Positions 28,501 to 36,546 of a stretch of 64,000 nt of DNA are shown one piece after another. Every line of letters begins with the position of its first letter. Position 1 is the first letter of the stretch. The notes under the pieces were generated by a model. The model was given only the letters and a program-made list of their open reading frames with translations, was not told the DNA's origin and ran no database searches. Origin of the DNA: Sphingobium sp. B2D3C. Lineage in GTDB: Bacteria > Pseudomonadota > Alphaproteobacteria > Sphingomonadales > Sphingomonadaceae. The position numbers and the translations under genes were made by a program. The DNA lies in NCBI RefSeq assembly GCF_025961835.1, contig NZ_JAOQOK010000001.1, positions 1,736,001 through 1,800,000 of the forward strand. Direction: 5' to 3'.

Positions 28501-29828
28501 GCTGGTCGACCCGCCTGCTCGCCGCGCCTCTGTCCGGCGGCTTGCGCTACAACGGGCCGGCCGACGTGCTGTTCTCACTAGCTGCGCTGCCGGACCAGAG
28601 TCTCAAGGGGCCAGTCGGGGTCGCCGCTGATTTCAGCGGACGGGTCCGGTCGCCGCAACTCACGGGGGTCGTGCGTGCGAGCAACCTCACCTATGAGAAC
28701 ACCAGCTACGGCACCCGCCTCACCAACATGGCCGTGCGCGGGCGCTTCACCAACGACCGGCTGGAGGTCGAGAGCCTCACCGCCAATGCCGGCAATGGCA
28801 CGGTCAGCGCCAGCGGATCGGTCTCCCTCAATTCCGATCAGGGCTTCCCGATCCAGCTCGGCATCGACATGAACAATGCGCAGCTGGCGCGCAGCGATGG
28901 CCTGCAGGCGCGGGCGACCGGCCAGATCCAGGTGGTCAACGGCCCCAACCAGCCGCCGACGATCACGGGGCGCCTCACCCTGCCCGAGACGCGCTATCGC
29001 ATCGTCTTCCAGGGCAGCGCGGAAGTCCCGACGCTGACCGGCGTGCGGCGCAAGCCGACGCTCAAGCGCGAGCGCATCTCCGGCGCGCCCGAGCCGATGA
29101 AGACCATACCTTCTGACTGGCGGCTGGACCTGCGCGTGCAGGCGGATAACCAGATCTATGTGAGCGGCATGGGCCTCGAGTCCGAATGGGCGGCGGATTT
29201 GCGCGTCGCCGGCACCAGCGCAGCGCCGCAGATCACCGGCGGCGTCAACCTCGTGCGCGGCACGCTGGGCTTTGCCGGGCGCTCGTTCGAGCTTCAGCAG
29301 GGCCGGATCACCTTCAGCGGACCCGAGATGACCAACCCGCAGCTGCGCATCGTCGCGAGCGGCGAGGTCGAGGACGTGACGATCACCATCACGATCACCG
29401 GCAATGCTCAGGATCCGCAGATCGCGTTCACCTCCACGCCCAGCCTGCCGCAGGACGAACTGATGGCGCGCATCCTGTTCGGCAATTCGGTGGGCGAGCT
29501 GAGCGCCATCCAGGCCGTGCAGCTGGCCGCCTCGCTCAACTCGCTGCGTGGCGGCTCGGGCGGCCTCAATCCGCTCGGCGTGCTGCAATCGGCCGGCGGC
29601 ATTGACCGGCTGCGTCTGCTGGGTGCCGATGAGGAGACCGGCCGGGGCACTTCGCTCGCCGTGGGGCAGTACATCAGCAATGATGTCTATGTGGAGATCA
29701 TCACCGATGCGCGCGGCCATACCGCAACGCAGCTGGAAATCAGCCTCTCGAAAGCGCTCTCAGTGTTGAGTTCGGTCAGCAACTTCGGCGGGTCCGGCGT
29801 GAACCTGCGCTACCGGAAGGATTATTGA
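25566..29828 (+). CDS. tamB: TamB, inner-membrane-anchored translocation/assembly protein (DUF490)
   Basis: A 1420-residue AsmA-like protein. A single N-terminal transmembrane helix (VLIGLGALLALLLAVIIGGYAWL) anchors it in the inner membrane. The rest is a long repetitive beta-structure expected to cross the periplasm as a hydrophobic groove, and the C-terminal DUF490 domain contacts TamA. The closing region shows VNLVRGTLGFAGRSFELQQG, FTSTPSLPQDELMARILFG and LSKALSVLSSVSNFGGSG, all typical. Recent work on this family supports phospholipid transport to the outer membrane. Its ATG overlaps the tamA stop, and its own stop overlaps the next gene's ATG. Confidence 0.93.
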   Translation: MADPTPPPAPIASDMPEETTAETVIVRRRNWPRRVLIGLGALLALLLAVIIGGYAWLNSDSGRGFVTRQITGLKFENGMSIGIGRIDGSIFGAMRLRNVEVRDTKGVFLSAPLIEMDWRPLAYARSHVDIRSLLIPAARLHRSPEFKPTPSSDGPLLPDLDIDVNRLDIGRLQIDTPVTGRKHLLGLAGTVHIADRRARIKADGRAIVAPGVAGGDRLALLLDAVPESNRLAVDLRVTAPAQGLLASYTGIAQPTAIALAGKGDWQSWTGKLTGRMGSESLANVAITGRDGTFTVRGPLRPGLFLTGPARAMLEPVTQIDMTAALADRRAQIRGGLASDNFTFGAQGLIDLGASRMENLDLAFRLTKPSVIAENLRGADIAMNATLNGAFVAPTIRYGVNARQIGFGATLIEGLAVSGSATLDKDRWMIPVEGRARRISGVNASIEPLLTNVSLDGDLAYANGRILSDNMRLRSDRIDATAVIVADLNTALYTGALNGRVNGYQVESVGIFNLQTDMDLKTGQNGSFRLGGRVTARSTRLLNDGLQSFLGGNALIVADVGYDSNGVARVERLNVSAPQFRMTGARGHYGADGSVRFSGRGSSDQYGPLGVEVTGTVNRPLVRLAAERPGLGIGLANLTATVRGDNGTYLVQGEGASDYGPLDLNLAVMTARGPLTVDVRQGTSFGGVGLSGRISQSRAGPFEGTLLADGSGINGRVALSAQGPVQRALVDATARNASLPGKAGLTVEQALIKADILLTEQPQVVADAQLAGTRMGDLTIAVARGTLNYRDGGGQAKLLVEGRTRYPFRLAANARMARDLWQLALDGRFNGVDVKTSSPMRIVPSNGRYTLAPTRLTVGGGTLHLAGHYGGGIAVQARMQELNLAIANPFVPGLGLGGKATGSLDFTQASETAFPAADARLTIDDFTRTSLAAVSEPVDIQFAGRLIPQGGEANALIRRRGAAIGRMKVSLQPLGPGAGSWSTRLLAAPLSGGLRYNGPADVLFSLAALPDQSLKGPVGVAADFSGRVRSPQLTGVVRASNLTYENTSYGTRLTNMAVRGRFTNDRLEVESLTANAGNGTVSASGSVSLNSDQGFPIQLGIDMNNAQLARSDGLQARATGQIQVVNGPNQPPTITGRLTLPETRYRIVFQGSAEVPTLTGVRRKPTLKRERISGAPEPMKTIPSDWRLDLRVQADNQIYVSGMGLESEWAADLRVAGTSAAPQITGGVNLVRGTLGFAGRSFELQQGRITFSGPEMTNPQLRIVASGEVEDVTITITITGNAQDPQIAFTSTPSLPQDELMARILFGNSVGELSAIQAVQLAASLNSLRGGSGGLNPLGVLQSAGGIDRLRLLGADEETGRGTSLAVGQYISNDVYVEIITDARGHTATQLEISLSKALSVLSSVSNFGGSGVNLRYRKDY

Positions 29829-30058
29829 TGCGCGCGGTAACGATCCTGTCGATGCTGGCAGCGCTCGGGCTGGCGGGGTGCAGCAACGAGCCGAGCTTCG
29901 ATGAGCGCTACGCTACCGAATCCAACCGGATCGAGGGCATGGCGGCCAATATGCAGGCGCAGCTCGACGAGCAACTCAATGCCTCTGCCGCGGCCGGCCG
30001 CCTCGCCCTCCCCATCGATGAAAATGATGTGGCCTACAACGCCACGGCCCAACCATGA
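29828..30058 (+). CDS. Small lipoprotein coupled to tamB
   Basis: A 76-residue lipoprotein precursor: a short hydrophobic leader ends in the lipobox LGLAGC with the cysteine at residue 18, followed by SNEPSFDERYATESNRIEG and a helical, Gln- and Ala-rich tail. It is too short for a known enzyme domain and I do not recognise the family. The ATG overlaps the tamB stop and its own stop overlaps the next ATG by 4 bases, so it is translated as part of the tam operon. A supporting role for the TamAB complex at the membrane is an inference from position only. Confidence 0.75.
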   Translation: MRAVTILSMLAALGLAGCSNEPSFDERYATESNRIEGMAANMQAQLDEQLNASAAAGRLALPIDENDVAYNATAQP

Positions 30059-31146
30059 CCAGCCAGACCGACACCGACCAAGATAAGGAGGACCGCTCGA
30101 TCTCTGCCCAGGAACTCGAAGTGCTTGCCGAAGAAATCCCCGGCGCGAAGGGCGATTCGCCGCTCTCTCTGCCACCCAAAGCGTGGTGGGCGATCTTCAA
30201 GCGCATCTACGTGATGATTGGCTTCCATAATCTCAGCCTGCTCGCCGCCGGGGTCGCTTTCTTCTCCTTCCTGGCTTTCGTGCCGCTGATCGCCTCGATC
30301 GTTCTGCTGTACGGCCTCATTGGCGATCCGCAGATCGTCGCGAGCAATGTCAATCTGCTGCGCGGCTTCGTGCCACCGGAGGTGCTCACCATCCTGGAAG
30401 AGCAGCTTCTCGCTATCGTGACGACCAGCAAGGCAGCGCAGGGCTTCGGTCTGGTGCTGGCCCTCGCCTTTTCGATCTATGGTGCCATGCGCTCGGCGAC
30501 GGCGATGATCGCGGCCCTGAACATCATCTATGAAGAGCATGAGACGCGCAATTTCTTCCGCACCACCGGCGTGGCCGCCGGCATCACCGTCGGCATGGTC
30601 GCGGTGGGCGTGATCGGCACCTTGGCGATCTCGCTGTTCACTTATGCCGGGCGCGTGCTCTCCGATTACATCGGCAGCGGCTCGGCGTTGATCATCCAGT
30701 TGGCGACCTGGATTTTCGCGGGCGTGCTCATCAGCCTCACCTTCGCCGTGTTCTATCGCTATGCGCCGGACCGCAGAGCCGCGAAATGGCGCTGGCTCTC
30801 GGTGGGGTCGGTGCTCTCCACCCTGCTGTGGGTAGGAATCACGCTGGGCTTCGGCTTCTACGTCGCCAATCTGACCAATTATAACGCGACCTATGGCTCC
30901 CTTGCCGCCGTCGTCATCTTCCTCATGTGGCTGTTCCTCTCGGCTTATGCAGTGTTGATCGGCGCAGAGGTCAACAGCGAGATGGAGCGACAGACAATGG
31001 TCGATTCCACCATCGGGCCGGATCGCCCGATCGGCCATCGCGGCGCGGTGATGGCAGATAATCTGGCGGTGAATGATGCCAGCCGCATATTGCTCGAAAA
31101 GAAGCGCCGGCGCGACGCCGATCGGGCCGCCAACAAGGCGCATTGA
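30055..31146 (+). CDS. YihY/BrkB-family integral membrane protein
   Basis: A 363-residue polytopic membrane protein of the YihY/BrkB (formerly RNase BN) family. An acidic cytoplasmic N-terminus precedes six or so hydrophobic helices, with AAGVAFFSFLAFVPLIASIV early, YGAMRSATAMIAALNIIYEE in the middle and SLAAVVIFLMWLFLSAYAVLIGAEVN late, all family hallmarks. The C-terminal tail is basic (EKKRRRDADRAANK). The biochemical role of the family is not settled. The ATG overlaps the lipoprotein stop by 4 bases, tying it to tamAB. Confidence 0.9.
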   Translation: MTSQTDTDQDKEDRSISAQELEVLAEEIPGAKGDSPLSLPPKAWWAIFKRIYVMIGFHNLSLLAAGVAFFSFLAFVPLIASIVLLYGLIGDPQIVASNVNLLRGFVPPEVLTILEEQLLAIVTTSKAAQGFGLVLALAFSIYGAMRSATAMIAALNIIYEEHETRNFFRTTGVAAGITVGMVAVGVIGTLAISLFTYAGRVLSDYIGSGSALIIQLATWIFAGVLISLTFAVFYRYAPDRRAAKWRWLSVGSVLSTLLWVGITLGFGFYVANLTNYNATYGSLAAVVIFLMWLFLSAYAVLIGAEVNSEMERQTMVDSTIGPDRPIGHRGAVMADNLAVNDASRILLEKKRRRDADRAANKAH

Positions 31147-31238
31147 GCGAGGTTGCCGGGGACGCTGCCAATCTTTTCGGGAACGATCCGCTTCCCTCTC
31201 GTGTTCGCTCTATATCCGTAAGCAATGGGAGTAATGCC

Positions 31239-31832
31239 GTGACTGCAAGGATTTACGCCGTGGCCGCAATCGCCACGCTGGGTTTGGCAGCCTGTAGCAG
31301 CCCCGATCACACGCAGAACAACGCCGTGCCTGCCAATAATGTTGCCGACAATGCCATGATGGGCAGTGCCACGGGCAACATGGCGGCCGGCGAAAGCGCC
31401 ACCGCGACCCTGCAGACGGCGCAGGGCGCGCCGGCCGGCACCGCGACCATCCGCGCCATGGATGGCGGCTTGCAGATCATGCTCGCCCTGCAGGGCCTCC
31501 CCTCGGGGAGCAAGGGCGTCCATGTGCATATGACCGGCAAGTGCGATGCGCCCGACTTCACCACGGCGGGTGGCCACTGGAATCCTGCCAGCACCAAACA
31601 TGGTCTTGAGAACCCGCAGGGTCAGCATGCCGGCGACATGCCGAACATCGACATTGGCGAGGATGGCCGGGGTACGCTCGAATACACGCTCAAGGGCGCC
31701 ACGATGGCCGGCTTGATGGATACCGATGGCTCGGCCATCGTCGTGCATGAAGGCACGGACGACCAGCGCACCGATCCGTCTGGCGATAGCGGCGGGCGCA
31801 TTGCCTGCGGCGTCTTCCAAGCGGGCGCCTGA
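31239..31832 (+). CDS. sodC: Cu/Zn superoxide dismutase, lipoprotein form
   Basis: A 197-residue exported Cu/Zn superoxide dismutase. The leader ends in lipobox LGLAAC, so it is probably lipid-anchored in the periplasm or outer membrane. Metal ligands are visible: GVHVHMTGKCDAPDF (Cu histidines and a disulfide Cys), AGGHWNP and the Cu/Zn-bridging loop KHGLENPQGQHAGDMPNIDI, then IVVHEGTDD and the distal disulfide Cys in GGRIACGVF. The start is GTG 31239 with GGAG 7 bases upstream; a longer frame from 31143 would bury the signal peptide and is rejected. It follows yihY by 92 bases and may share its transcript. Confidence 0.93.
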   Translation: MTARIYAVAAIATLGLAACSSPDHTQNNAVPANNVADNAMMGSATGNMAAGESATATLQTAQGAPAGTATIRAMDGGLQIMLALQGLPSGSKGVHVHMTGKCDAPDFTTAGGHWNPASTKHGLENPQGQHAGDMPNIDIGEDGRGTLEYTLKGATMAGLMDTDGSAIVVHEGTDDQRTDPSGDSGGRIACGVFQAGA

Positions 31833-31879
31833 CCGCGGGCTTTGGCTGAATTTTCTTGAAGCCGGGGCTGATCGCGAGA

Positions 31880-32557
31880 TCAGTAACCGGCTTCGACAGC
31901 CAGCCGGATGGCATCCGCCCCGGTTCGGACGCCCAGCGCCTGAAACAGCGCGGCGCGGTGCATTTTCACGGTCCGCTCACTCAGCCCCAAGTCGAATGCG
32001 ATCTGCTTGTTGAGCTTGCCCGCCGACATCAGCACCAGGATTCGTCTTTGCCGTTCTGTGAGGGCTGAGACGCGCGCGGTGGCCATGCCCTTGCGGCTGT
32101 CCGGCCCGGCGGATGCCACGGCCGCAACCTCGACCTGAGACCCCAGAAAATACTCAAGCCCGCCATCGCTATCGAACATCGGCGCGATCATCACCGCGTT
32201 TCGGAACGGCGAGCCATCCTTGCGATAATTGGTGATCTCCACAATGGCCGGCTTCTTCTGCCGGATAGCCGAGCGCAGCAATTCGCTCGATGCGGCTTCC
32301 GTTTCGGCCCCGTGCAGGAAGCGGCAATTCCGCCCGAGAATTTCCGCGCGGCTATAGCCGGTAAGACGCAGAAACGCCTCATTGCAGGCGATGATGGGAT
32401 TATCGGGCAGCCGGGGATTGCTGATCACCGCTGCGGTCGAACTGGCATCGATGATGTCGCTTATCGCCATGCCAACAGCGATATCAAAAGCCGTACGCAC
32501 CGCCAAGGTCTGGCGGGAGAATGGTGGTGTCCGGACGCGTTTTATTGCGCGCCTCAT
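31880..32557 (-). CDS. Blue-light photoreceptor transcription factor, LOV-HTH (EL222-like)
   Basis: A 225-residue protein with a LOV domain (about residues 35-150) followed by a LuxR-type helix-turn-helix (about 163-225), the same order and nearly the same length as Erythrobacter EL222. The flavin-adduct cysteine is Cys78 in GRNCRFLHG, and other FMN-site segments are YRKDGSPFRNAVMIAPM and YFLGSQVEV. The HTH reads LTERQRRILVLMSAGKLNKQIAFDLGLSERTVKMHR (split for length). In EL222, light releases the HTH to dimerise and bind DNA. All needed residues are present, so it should be light-responsive. No target gene is evident next to it. Confidence 0.92.
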   Translation of the reverse strand: MRRAIKRVRTPPFSRQTLAVRTAFDIAVGMAISDIIDASSTAAVISNPRLPDNPIIACNEAFLRLTGYSRAEILGRNCRFLHGAETEAASSELLRSAIRQKKPAIVEITNYRKDGSPFRNAVMIAPMFDSDGGLEYFLGSQVEVAAVASAGPDSRKGMATARVSALTERQRRILVLMSAGKLNKQIAFDLGLSERTVKMHRAALFQALGVRTGADAIRLAVEAGY

Positions 32558-32624
32558 CGCAGTCTTTTAGCCCGCCAGCCCCGGTCCCCTCCTCTGAAGA
32601 AGAGGGGCCAGCTGCGAGCCTTCC

Positions 32625-33635
32625 TCAGCCCTCCGGCCGGGCGTGCCGATCCAGAAAGGCCACGAAAAGCCCCAGCCACTGGCGGACCGGCAGTTGCGGC
32701 CAGCCCAGCCCGAAACCGTGGCCGCCTTCCTCGAAGAAATGCGCCTCCACCGGCCGCCCCGCGACACGCAGCGCCTGCAGCATCTCCAGACTGTTCGACG
32801 GCGGCACCGCCGGATCGTCGAGCGCGTGCATCAAGAACGTGGGCGGCGTCTGCGACCCGACATGGGCGGCCGGCGAGCGCCGGGCGACCAGTGCGGGATC
32901 GGGCTTCTCACCCAGCAGATATTTGCGCGAATCCGCGTGGGTATCCGGCATGCGCATGCTGATGACCGGATAGATCAGCCCGGCAGTGCGCGGCCTCGCG
33001 TCGAGCCGGTCGATGGCATCGCGCGGGGCGTAAACCGGCTGCGCGAAATCGGTGACCAGGGTCGCCGCCAGATGCCCGCCGGCCGAGAAGCCGAGCACCG
33101 ACACCTGATTAGGATCGATGCCATAGGTCCCGGCCATCGACTTGATGAGCCGCATGGCGCGCTGCGCATCCTGCAGCGGCACGTCGGACCGGTTGGTCCA
33201 GCCCTCCCCCGGCAGCCGGTGGACGAGGACGAAGACGGTATAGCCCTGCGCTGCAAGCGCCTGCCCGACCTCCGCCCCTTCGTTGTCGATGGAAATGAAG
33301 ATGTAGGCACCGCCGGGAATGACCAGCACCGCACGGCCATTGGACTTGGCCGGGCGGAAGACGCGCAGATAGGGCTTGTCGACATTGTGCATGAAGACCG
33401 GCGGCGCCTTGTCCATCGGCAGAGGACGTGCAGAAAAGCCGTTCTCGGGCGGCGCGCCCGTCCACAGGTCGATGGTCGGCGCGGCAGTCCAGGAAGGCGG
33501 AATGACGCGAGGCGGCATCCCAACCGGCGGCTGGGCAGCGGCCATCGGCGCGCTTGCTACGCCGACCACAGCGGCCGCGATGCCCGCTGCCGCCAGAAAG
33601 CCCCTGCGATCCAGTGCGCCGTCTTCCTTTGCCAT
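32625..33635 (-). CDS. Exported alpha/beta-hydrolase, carbohydrate esterase-like
   Basis: A 336-residue hydrolase with a Tat-type signal (DRRGFLAAAGIAAAVVG), so probably exported folded to the periplasm. The alpha/beta-hydrolase fold shows the oxyanion segment LVIPGGAYIFISIDNEG, the nucleophile in VSVLGFSAGGHLAATLV, an acid in LMHALDDPAVP and the catalytic His in FFEEGGHGFGLG. This pattern is like the acetyl-xylan/BD-FAE-type esterases that remove acyl groups from sugars. It is divergent from the MFS gene, and the shared region holds two LacI-type operators, so it belongs to the sucrose-locus regulon. Substrate is inferred, not shown. Confidence 0.83.
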   Translation of the reverse strand: MAKEDGALDRRGFLAAAGIAAAVVGVASAPMAAAQPPVGMPPRVIPPSWTAAPTIDLWTGAPPENGFSARPLPMDKAPPVFMHNVDKPYLRVFRPAKSNGRAVLVIPGGAYIFISIDNEGAEVGQALAAQGYTVFVLVHRLPGEGWTNRSDVPLQDAQRAMRLIKSMAGTYGIDPNQVSVLGFSAGGHLAATLVTDFAQPVYAPRDAIDRLDARPRTAGLIYPVISMRMPDTHADSRKYLLGEKPDPALVARRSPAAHVGSQTPPTFLMHALDDPAVPPSNSLEMLQALRVAGRPVEAHFFEEGGHGFGLGWPQLPVRQWLGLFVAFLDRHARPEG

Positions 33636-33699
33636 CAGTCCTGTCCCATCATCGTCGCCTGCTGAGCCGGCTTATGTTCACATCGCCGCAGACACTAGC

Positions 33700-33713
33700 G
33701 GTAATCGATTGCA
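33700..33713 (+). promoter_or_regulatory. LacI-type operator 1
   Basis: GGTAATCGATTGCA has the palindromic core AATCGATT (33703-33710). It is the first of two copies in the 262-base region between the divergent esterase and MFS genes. The same motif recurs at 33784 and at 36334. Likely bound by the LacI-family regulator coded at 35262-36293; the binding is inferred from proximity and motif form. Confidence 0.65.
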
Positions 33714-33783
33714 TTGCAAGCCGTCCGGCTAGTGGCGGCCGCCCCCTCAATCTGCCGATATTGAGCCAATCGACATTGCGAAA

Positions 33784-33797
33784 GCAATCGATTACAG
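33784..33797 (-). promoter_or_regulatory. LacI-type operator 2
   Basis: GCAATCGATTACAG is the reverse orientation of operator 1, with core AATCGATT at 33786-33793. Core centres of the two sites are 83 bp apart, close to eight helical turns, which would suit DNA looping. No other gene lies between the divergent start codons. Confidence 0.65.
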
Positions 33798-33897
33798 CAT
33801 GCCCTCATTCGCCGCGCGTTGCTGCGGAATGATAATCTGCACGCAGCCTGGTTCGACCGACGCTGCGATGGAACAATAAGGCCGAGAGGATCGCGAA

Positions 33898-35166
33898 GTG
33901 ACGGAACGCCCCCACATCCAGCCGAGCAACGCATCGGCCCTGCTGAAATGGCTGGTCTTCCTGATGTTCGCGATGTTCGCGATGACCACCGATTCGGTCG
34001 GTACAGTAATTCCGCAGATTATCCGCGAGTTCAATCTGGGCATGACGGCTGCCGGATCGTTCCAATATGCGACGATGTCCGGCATCGCTATTTCGGCCAT
34101 TTCGCTCGGCTTTCTGGCAGACCGCATCGGCCGTAAGGCGACGATCCTGATCGGCCTGACGCTCTTTGGCCTCAGTTCAATCGCCTTCGCAGCCGGACAC
34201 GACTTCCTGTTTTTCGTCGCCTTGCTGTTCATATCCGGCATCGGCATCGGCATCTTCAAGGCCGGCGCGCTCGCGCTGATCGGCGACATCTCCCGCTCGA
34301 CGCGCGAGCATTCGACGATCATGAATCTGGTCGAAGGCTTCTTCGGCGCCGGCGCGATTGTCGGCCCGGCCGTCGTCGCCTGGTCGCTGCAGGAAGGGTT
34401 GAGCTGGAAGTGGGTCTACTTCCTCGCCGCCGGCATCTGCGCCCTGCTCGTGCTGGGCGCATTCGGCGCGCGCTTCCCGACCCCGGTGCGGGCCGATGAA
34501 AAGCCTGCCGATCCGCGCGATGCTGCCCGGATGATGACCGATCCCACCGCCATGTTCTTCGCCACCGCCCTGATGCTGTATGTCGGCGCGGAAGCCGCCA
34601 TCTACGTGTGGACGCCGACATTCCTCGCCAGTTACGAGGGCTCGAACGCGTGGCTCGCGGTCTATGCCGTCTCGATCTTCTTCGTGCTGCGGGCTGCCGG
34701 GCGTTTCCTCGGCGTGTGGCTGCTGGCCCGTTATGACTGGACCGCTGTGCTCGCCGTGTGCACCGTCGCAATGACGATCCTGTTCTGGATCGCCGTGCTG
34801 GGGGATCGGGGCGTCGCCATCTACGCCCTGCCAGCCACCGGCCTGTTCATGTCCGTGCTTTACCCCACGATCAACTCGACCGGCATCAGCTGCTTCGAGA
34901 AAGCGCGGCACGGCTCGGTTGCAGGGCTGCTGCTGTTCTTCACCTGCCTCAGCGCAGTCATCGCCCCGCTTGCGATGGCGCTGATCGGCGACGGGCTGGG
35001 TGACGCGCGCTACAGCATCGCGCTCGGTGCGCTGATGGCGACCGGCCTTGCCATCCAGTGCATCTGGAACTGGCGCAAGCAGCCGTTTGCGAGCCGTCTC
35101 GCCGAGCGCAACAGCGCCGATTACCGCAAGGAAGTCATCATCGGCGACACCGGCCCGACCGCCTGA
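33898..35166 (+). CDS. MFS transporter, probable sugar uptake
   Basis: A 422-residue major facilitator with 12 predicted helices. The MFS motif GFLADRIGRKATILIGL lies between helices 2 and 3, with acidic residues near helix 1 (AMTTDSVGTVIPQI). The start is GTG 33898 with GAGAGG eight bases before. It is followed on the same strand by the LacI gene, the GH68 gene and the fructokinase, and it shares its control region (two operators) with the esterase. Uptake of sucrose or a related fructose-containing sugar is inferred from this setting; the sequence alone does not fix the substrate or direction. Confidence 0.85.
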   Translation: MTERPHIQPSNASALLKWLVFLMFAMFAMTTDSVGTVIPQIIREFNLGMTAAGSFQYATMSGIAISAISLGFLADRIGRKATILIGLTLFGLSSIAFAAGHDFLFFVALLFISGIGIGIFKAGALALIGDISRSTREHSTIMNLVEGFFGAGAIVGPAVVAWSLQEGLSWKWVYFLAAGICALLVLGAFGARFPTPVRADEKPADPRDAARMMTDPTAMFFATALMLYVGAEAAIYVWTPTFLASYEGSNAWLAVYAVSIFFVLRAAGRFLGVWLLARYDWTAVLAVCTVAMTILFWIAVLGDRGVAIYALPATGLFMSVLYPTINSTGISCFEKARHGSVAGLLLFFTCLSAVIAPLAMALIGDGLGDARYSIALGALMATGLAIQCIWNWRKQPFASRLAERNSADYRKEVIIGDTGPTA

Positions 35167-35261
35167 CGGGCCCTCCCGGCACGGACGCTGCGGCCCGCGC
35201 CGGAAAAATGCTTTGGCAAAACCCGCCTGCGCCCTAGAGATGCCATTTGTTTGGCCTTTGG

Positions 35262-36293
35262 ATGCGAGAGGACACAGGAGCGTTGAAACCCAAGCAGGTT
35301 CGGACAATCTACGATCTGGCAGAGCTCGCCGGTGTCTCCGCCGCGACCGTCTCCCGCGCGCTGGCCGGCAAGGCCGTGGTCAATTCCGAGACTGCCGAGC
35401 GCATCCGCAAGCTGGCGCAACAGCATGGTTTTCAGCCGAGCCCACTGGCCCGCAACCTGCGGACGCGCAAGACCGGGGCGATCGGCGTGGTCATCCCGCT
35501 CGGCCATGAGCGCGCCCAGCATATCTCCGACCCCTTCTTCATGACGATCATCGGTTTCCTGGCCGATGAACTCACCGAGCGCGGCTTTGACCTTATGCTC
35601 TCGCGTGTCATCCCGGACCGGGACGACTGGCTGGAGGGCATCATCAAGACCGCGCGAGTGGATGGCCTCATCATCATTGGCCAGTCCGACCAGTCCGCCG
35701 TGCTCAACGCCGCCGCCGGCCATTATCTGCCGATGGTCGCCTGGGGCGCATTCACCCAGGGCCAAAGCCATTGCTCGGTCGGCACCGACAATTTCCTCGG
35801 CGGCCAGATGGCGATGCGCCATTTGATCGAACGCGGGTGCAAGCGCGTGGCGTTCCTCGGCAATCCCCGCGCCATCGAGATCGCCCAGCGCTTGCAGGGC
35901 GCACGCGCGGTGCAGCAGGATCACGCTGCGGACGTGATGCTGACCGAAGTGCCGACCCACCTCGCGCCGGAGCTCAGTGCGCCGGACATCAACGCCTATC
36001 TCGATCAGGTCGATCAACTGCCTGACGGCATTTTCGCGGCCTCGGACATGATTGCCCTCGCCGCCGTCCAGACCGTCATCAGCCGGGGCATGTCGATCCC
36101 CGACGATGTGCGAATCGTCGGCTTCGATGACCTCCCGATTGCGCAAAGCATCGTGCCGCCGCTGACCACGATCCATCAGGATATTGCCAGCGGCGCCACG
36201 CAGATGGTCGATTGCCTGCTCAAGCGCATTGAGGGCCGGCAGACCGGCTCGATCATTCTCAACCCGGCTCTGGTGGTGCGCGGCTCCACCTGA
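35262..36293 (+). CDS. LacI-family transcriptional regulator of the sucrose-type locus
   Basis: A LacI-family repressor of about 343 residues. The N-terminal HTH with hinge reads TIYDLAELAGVSAATVSRAL and NSETAERIRKLAQQHGF, and the periplasmic-binding-protein-like ligand domain has GVVIPLGHERAQHISDPFF, VDGLIIIGQSD and VRIVGFDDLPIAQSIVPPLTTIHQD. Start choice is open: ATG 35262 has no clear Shine-Dalgarno, while TTG 35283 gives a typical short N-terminus with a GGAG unusually close. It most likely binds the three AATCGATT operators in this locus and releases DNA on binding a fructose- or sucrose-derived ligand. Confidence 0.9.
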   Translation: MREDTGALKPKQVRTIYDLAELAGVSAATVSRALAGKAVVNSETAERIRKLAQQHGFQPSPLARNLRTRKTGAIGVVIPLGHERAQHISDPFFMTIIGFLADELTERGFDLMLSRVIPDRDDWLEGIIKTARVDGLIIIGQSDQSAVLNAAAGHYLPMVAWGAFTQGQSHCSVGTDNFLGGQMAMRHLIERGCKRVAFLGNPRAIEIAQRLQGARAVQQDHAADVMLTEVPTHLAPELSAPDINAYLDQVDQLPDGIFAASDMIALAAVQTVISRGMSIPDDVRIVGFDDLPIAQSIVPPLTTIHQDIASGATQMVDCLLKRIEGRQTGSIILNPALVVRGST

Positions 36294-36333
36294 CGGACCG
36301 ATTTTCCGCTGCGACAGCCCTGTTCCAAAATGG

Positions 36334-36348
36334 TTGTAATCGATTGCC
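36334..36348 (+). promoter_or_regulatory. LacI-type operator 3 before the GH68 gene
   Basis: TTGTAATCGATTGCC has the core AATCGATT at 36338-36345, in the 253-base gap between the regulator and the GH68 gene. It matches operators 1 and 2 (shared GTAATCGATTGC). It should control the GH68-fructokinase pair. The rest of the gap holds no convincing gene. Confidence 0.65.
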
Positions 36349-36546
36349 AATGGCGTATTGGTTGCGAGGACTTGAGGAACGGGGACAATGATCGAAATTC
36401 AGGCGCAATCGCGCGCATATTTGCAGCATGGCGCGAGGAGCCCATGGCCTTGCAACACAGTTGCGAACGCCTCCTTTCCGGACATCGCCTGCCCCGGCCT
36501 CCTGCGCACTCGCGCCCTCACCTTTCTCTGACCTAACTGGCTCTCC

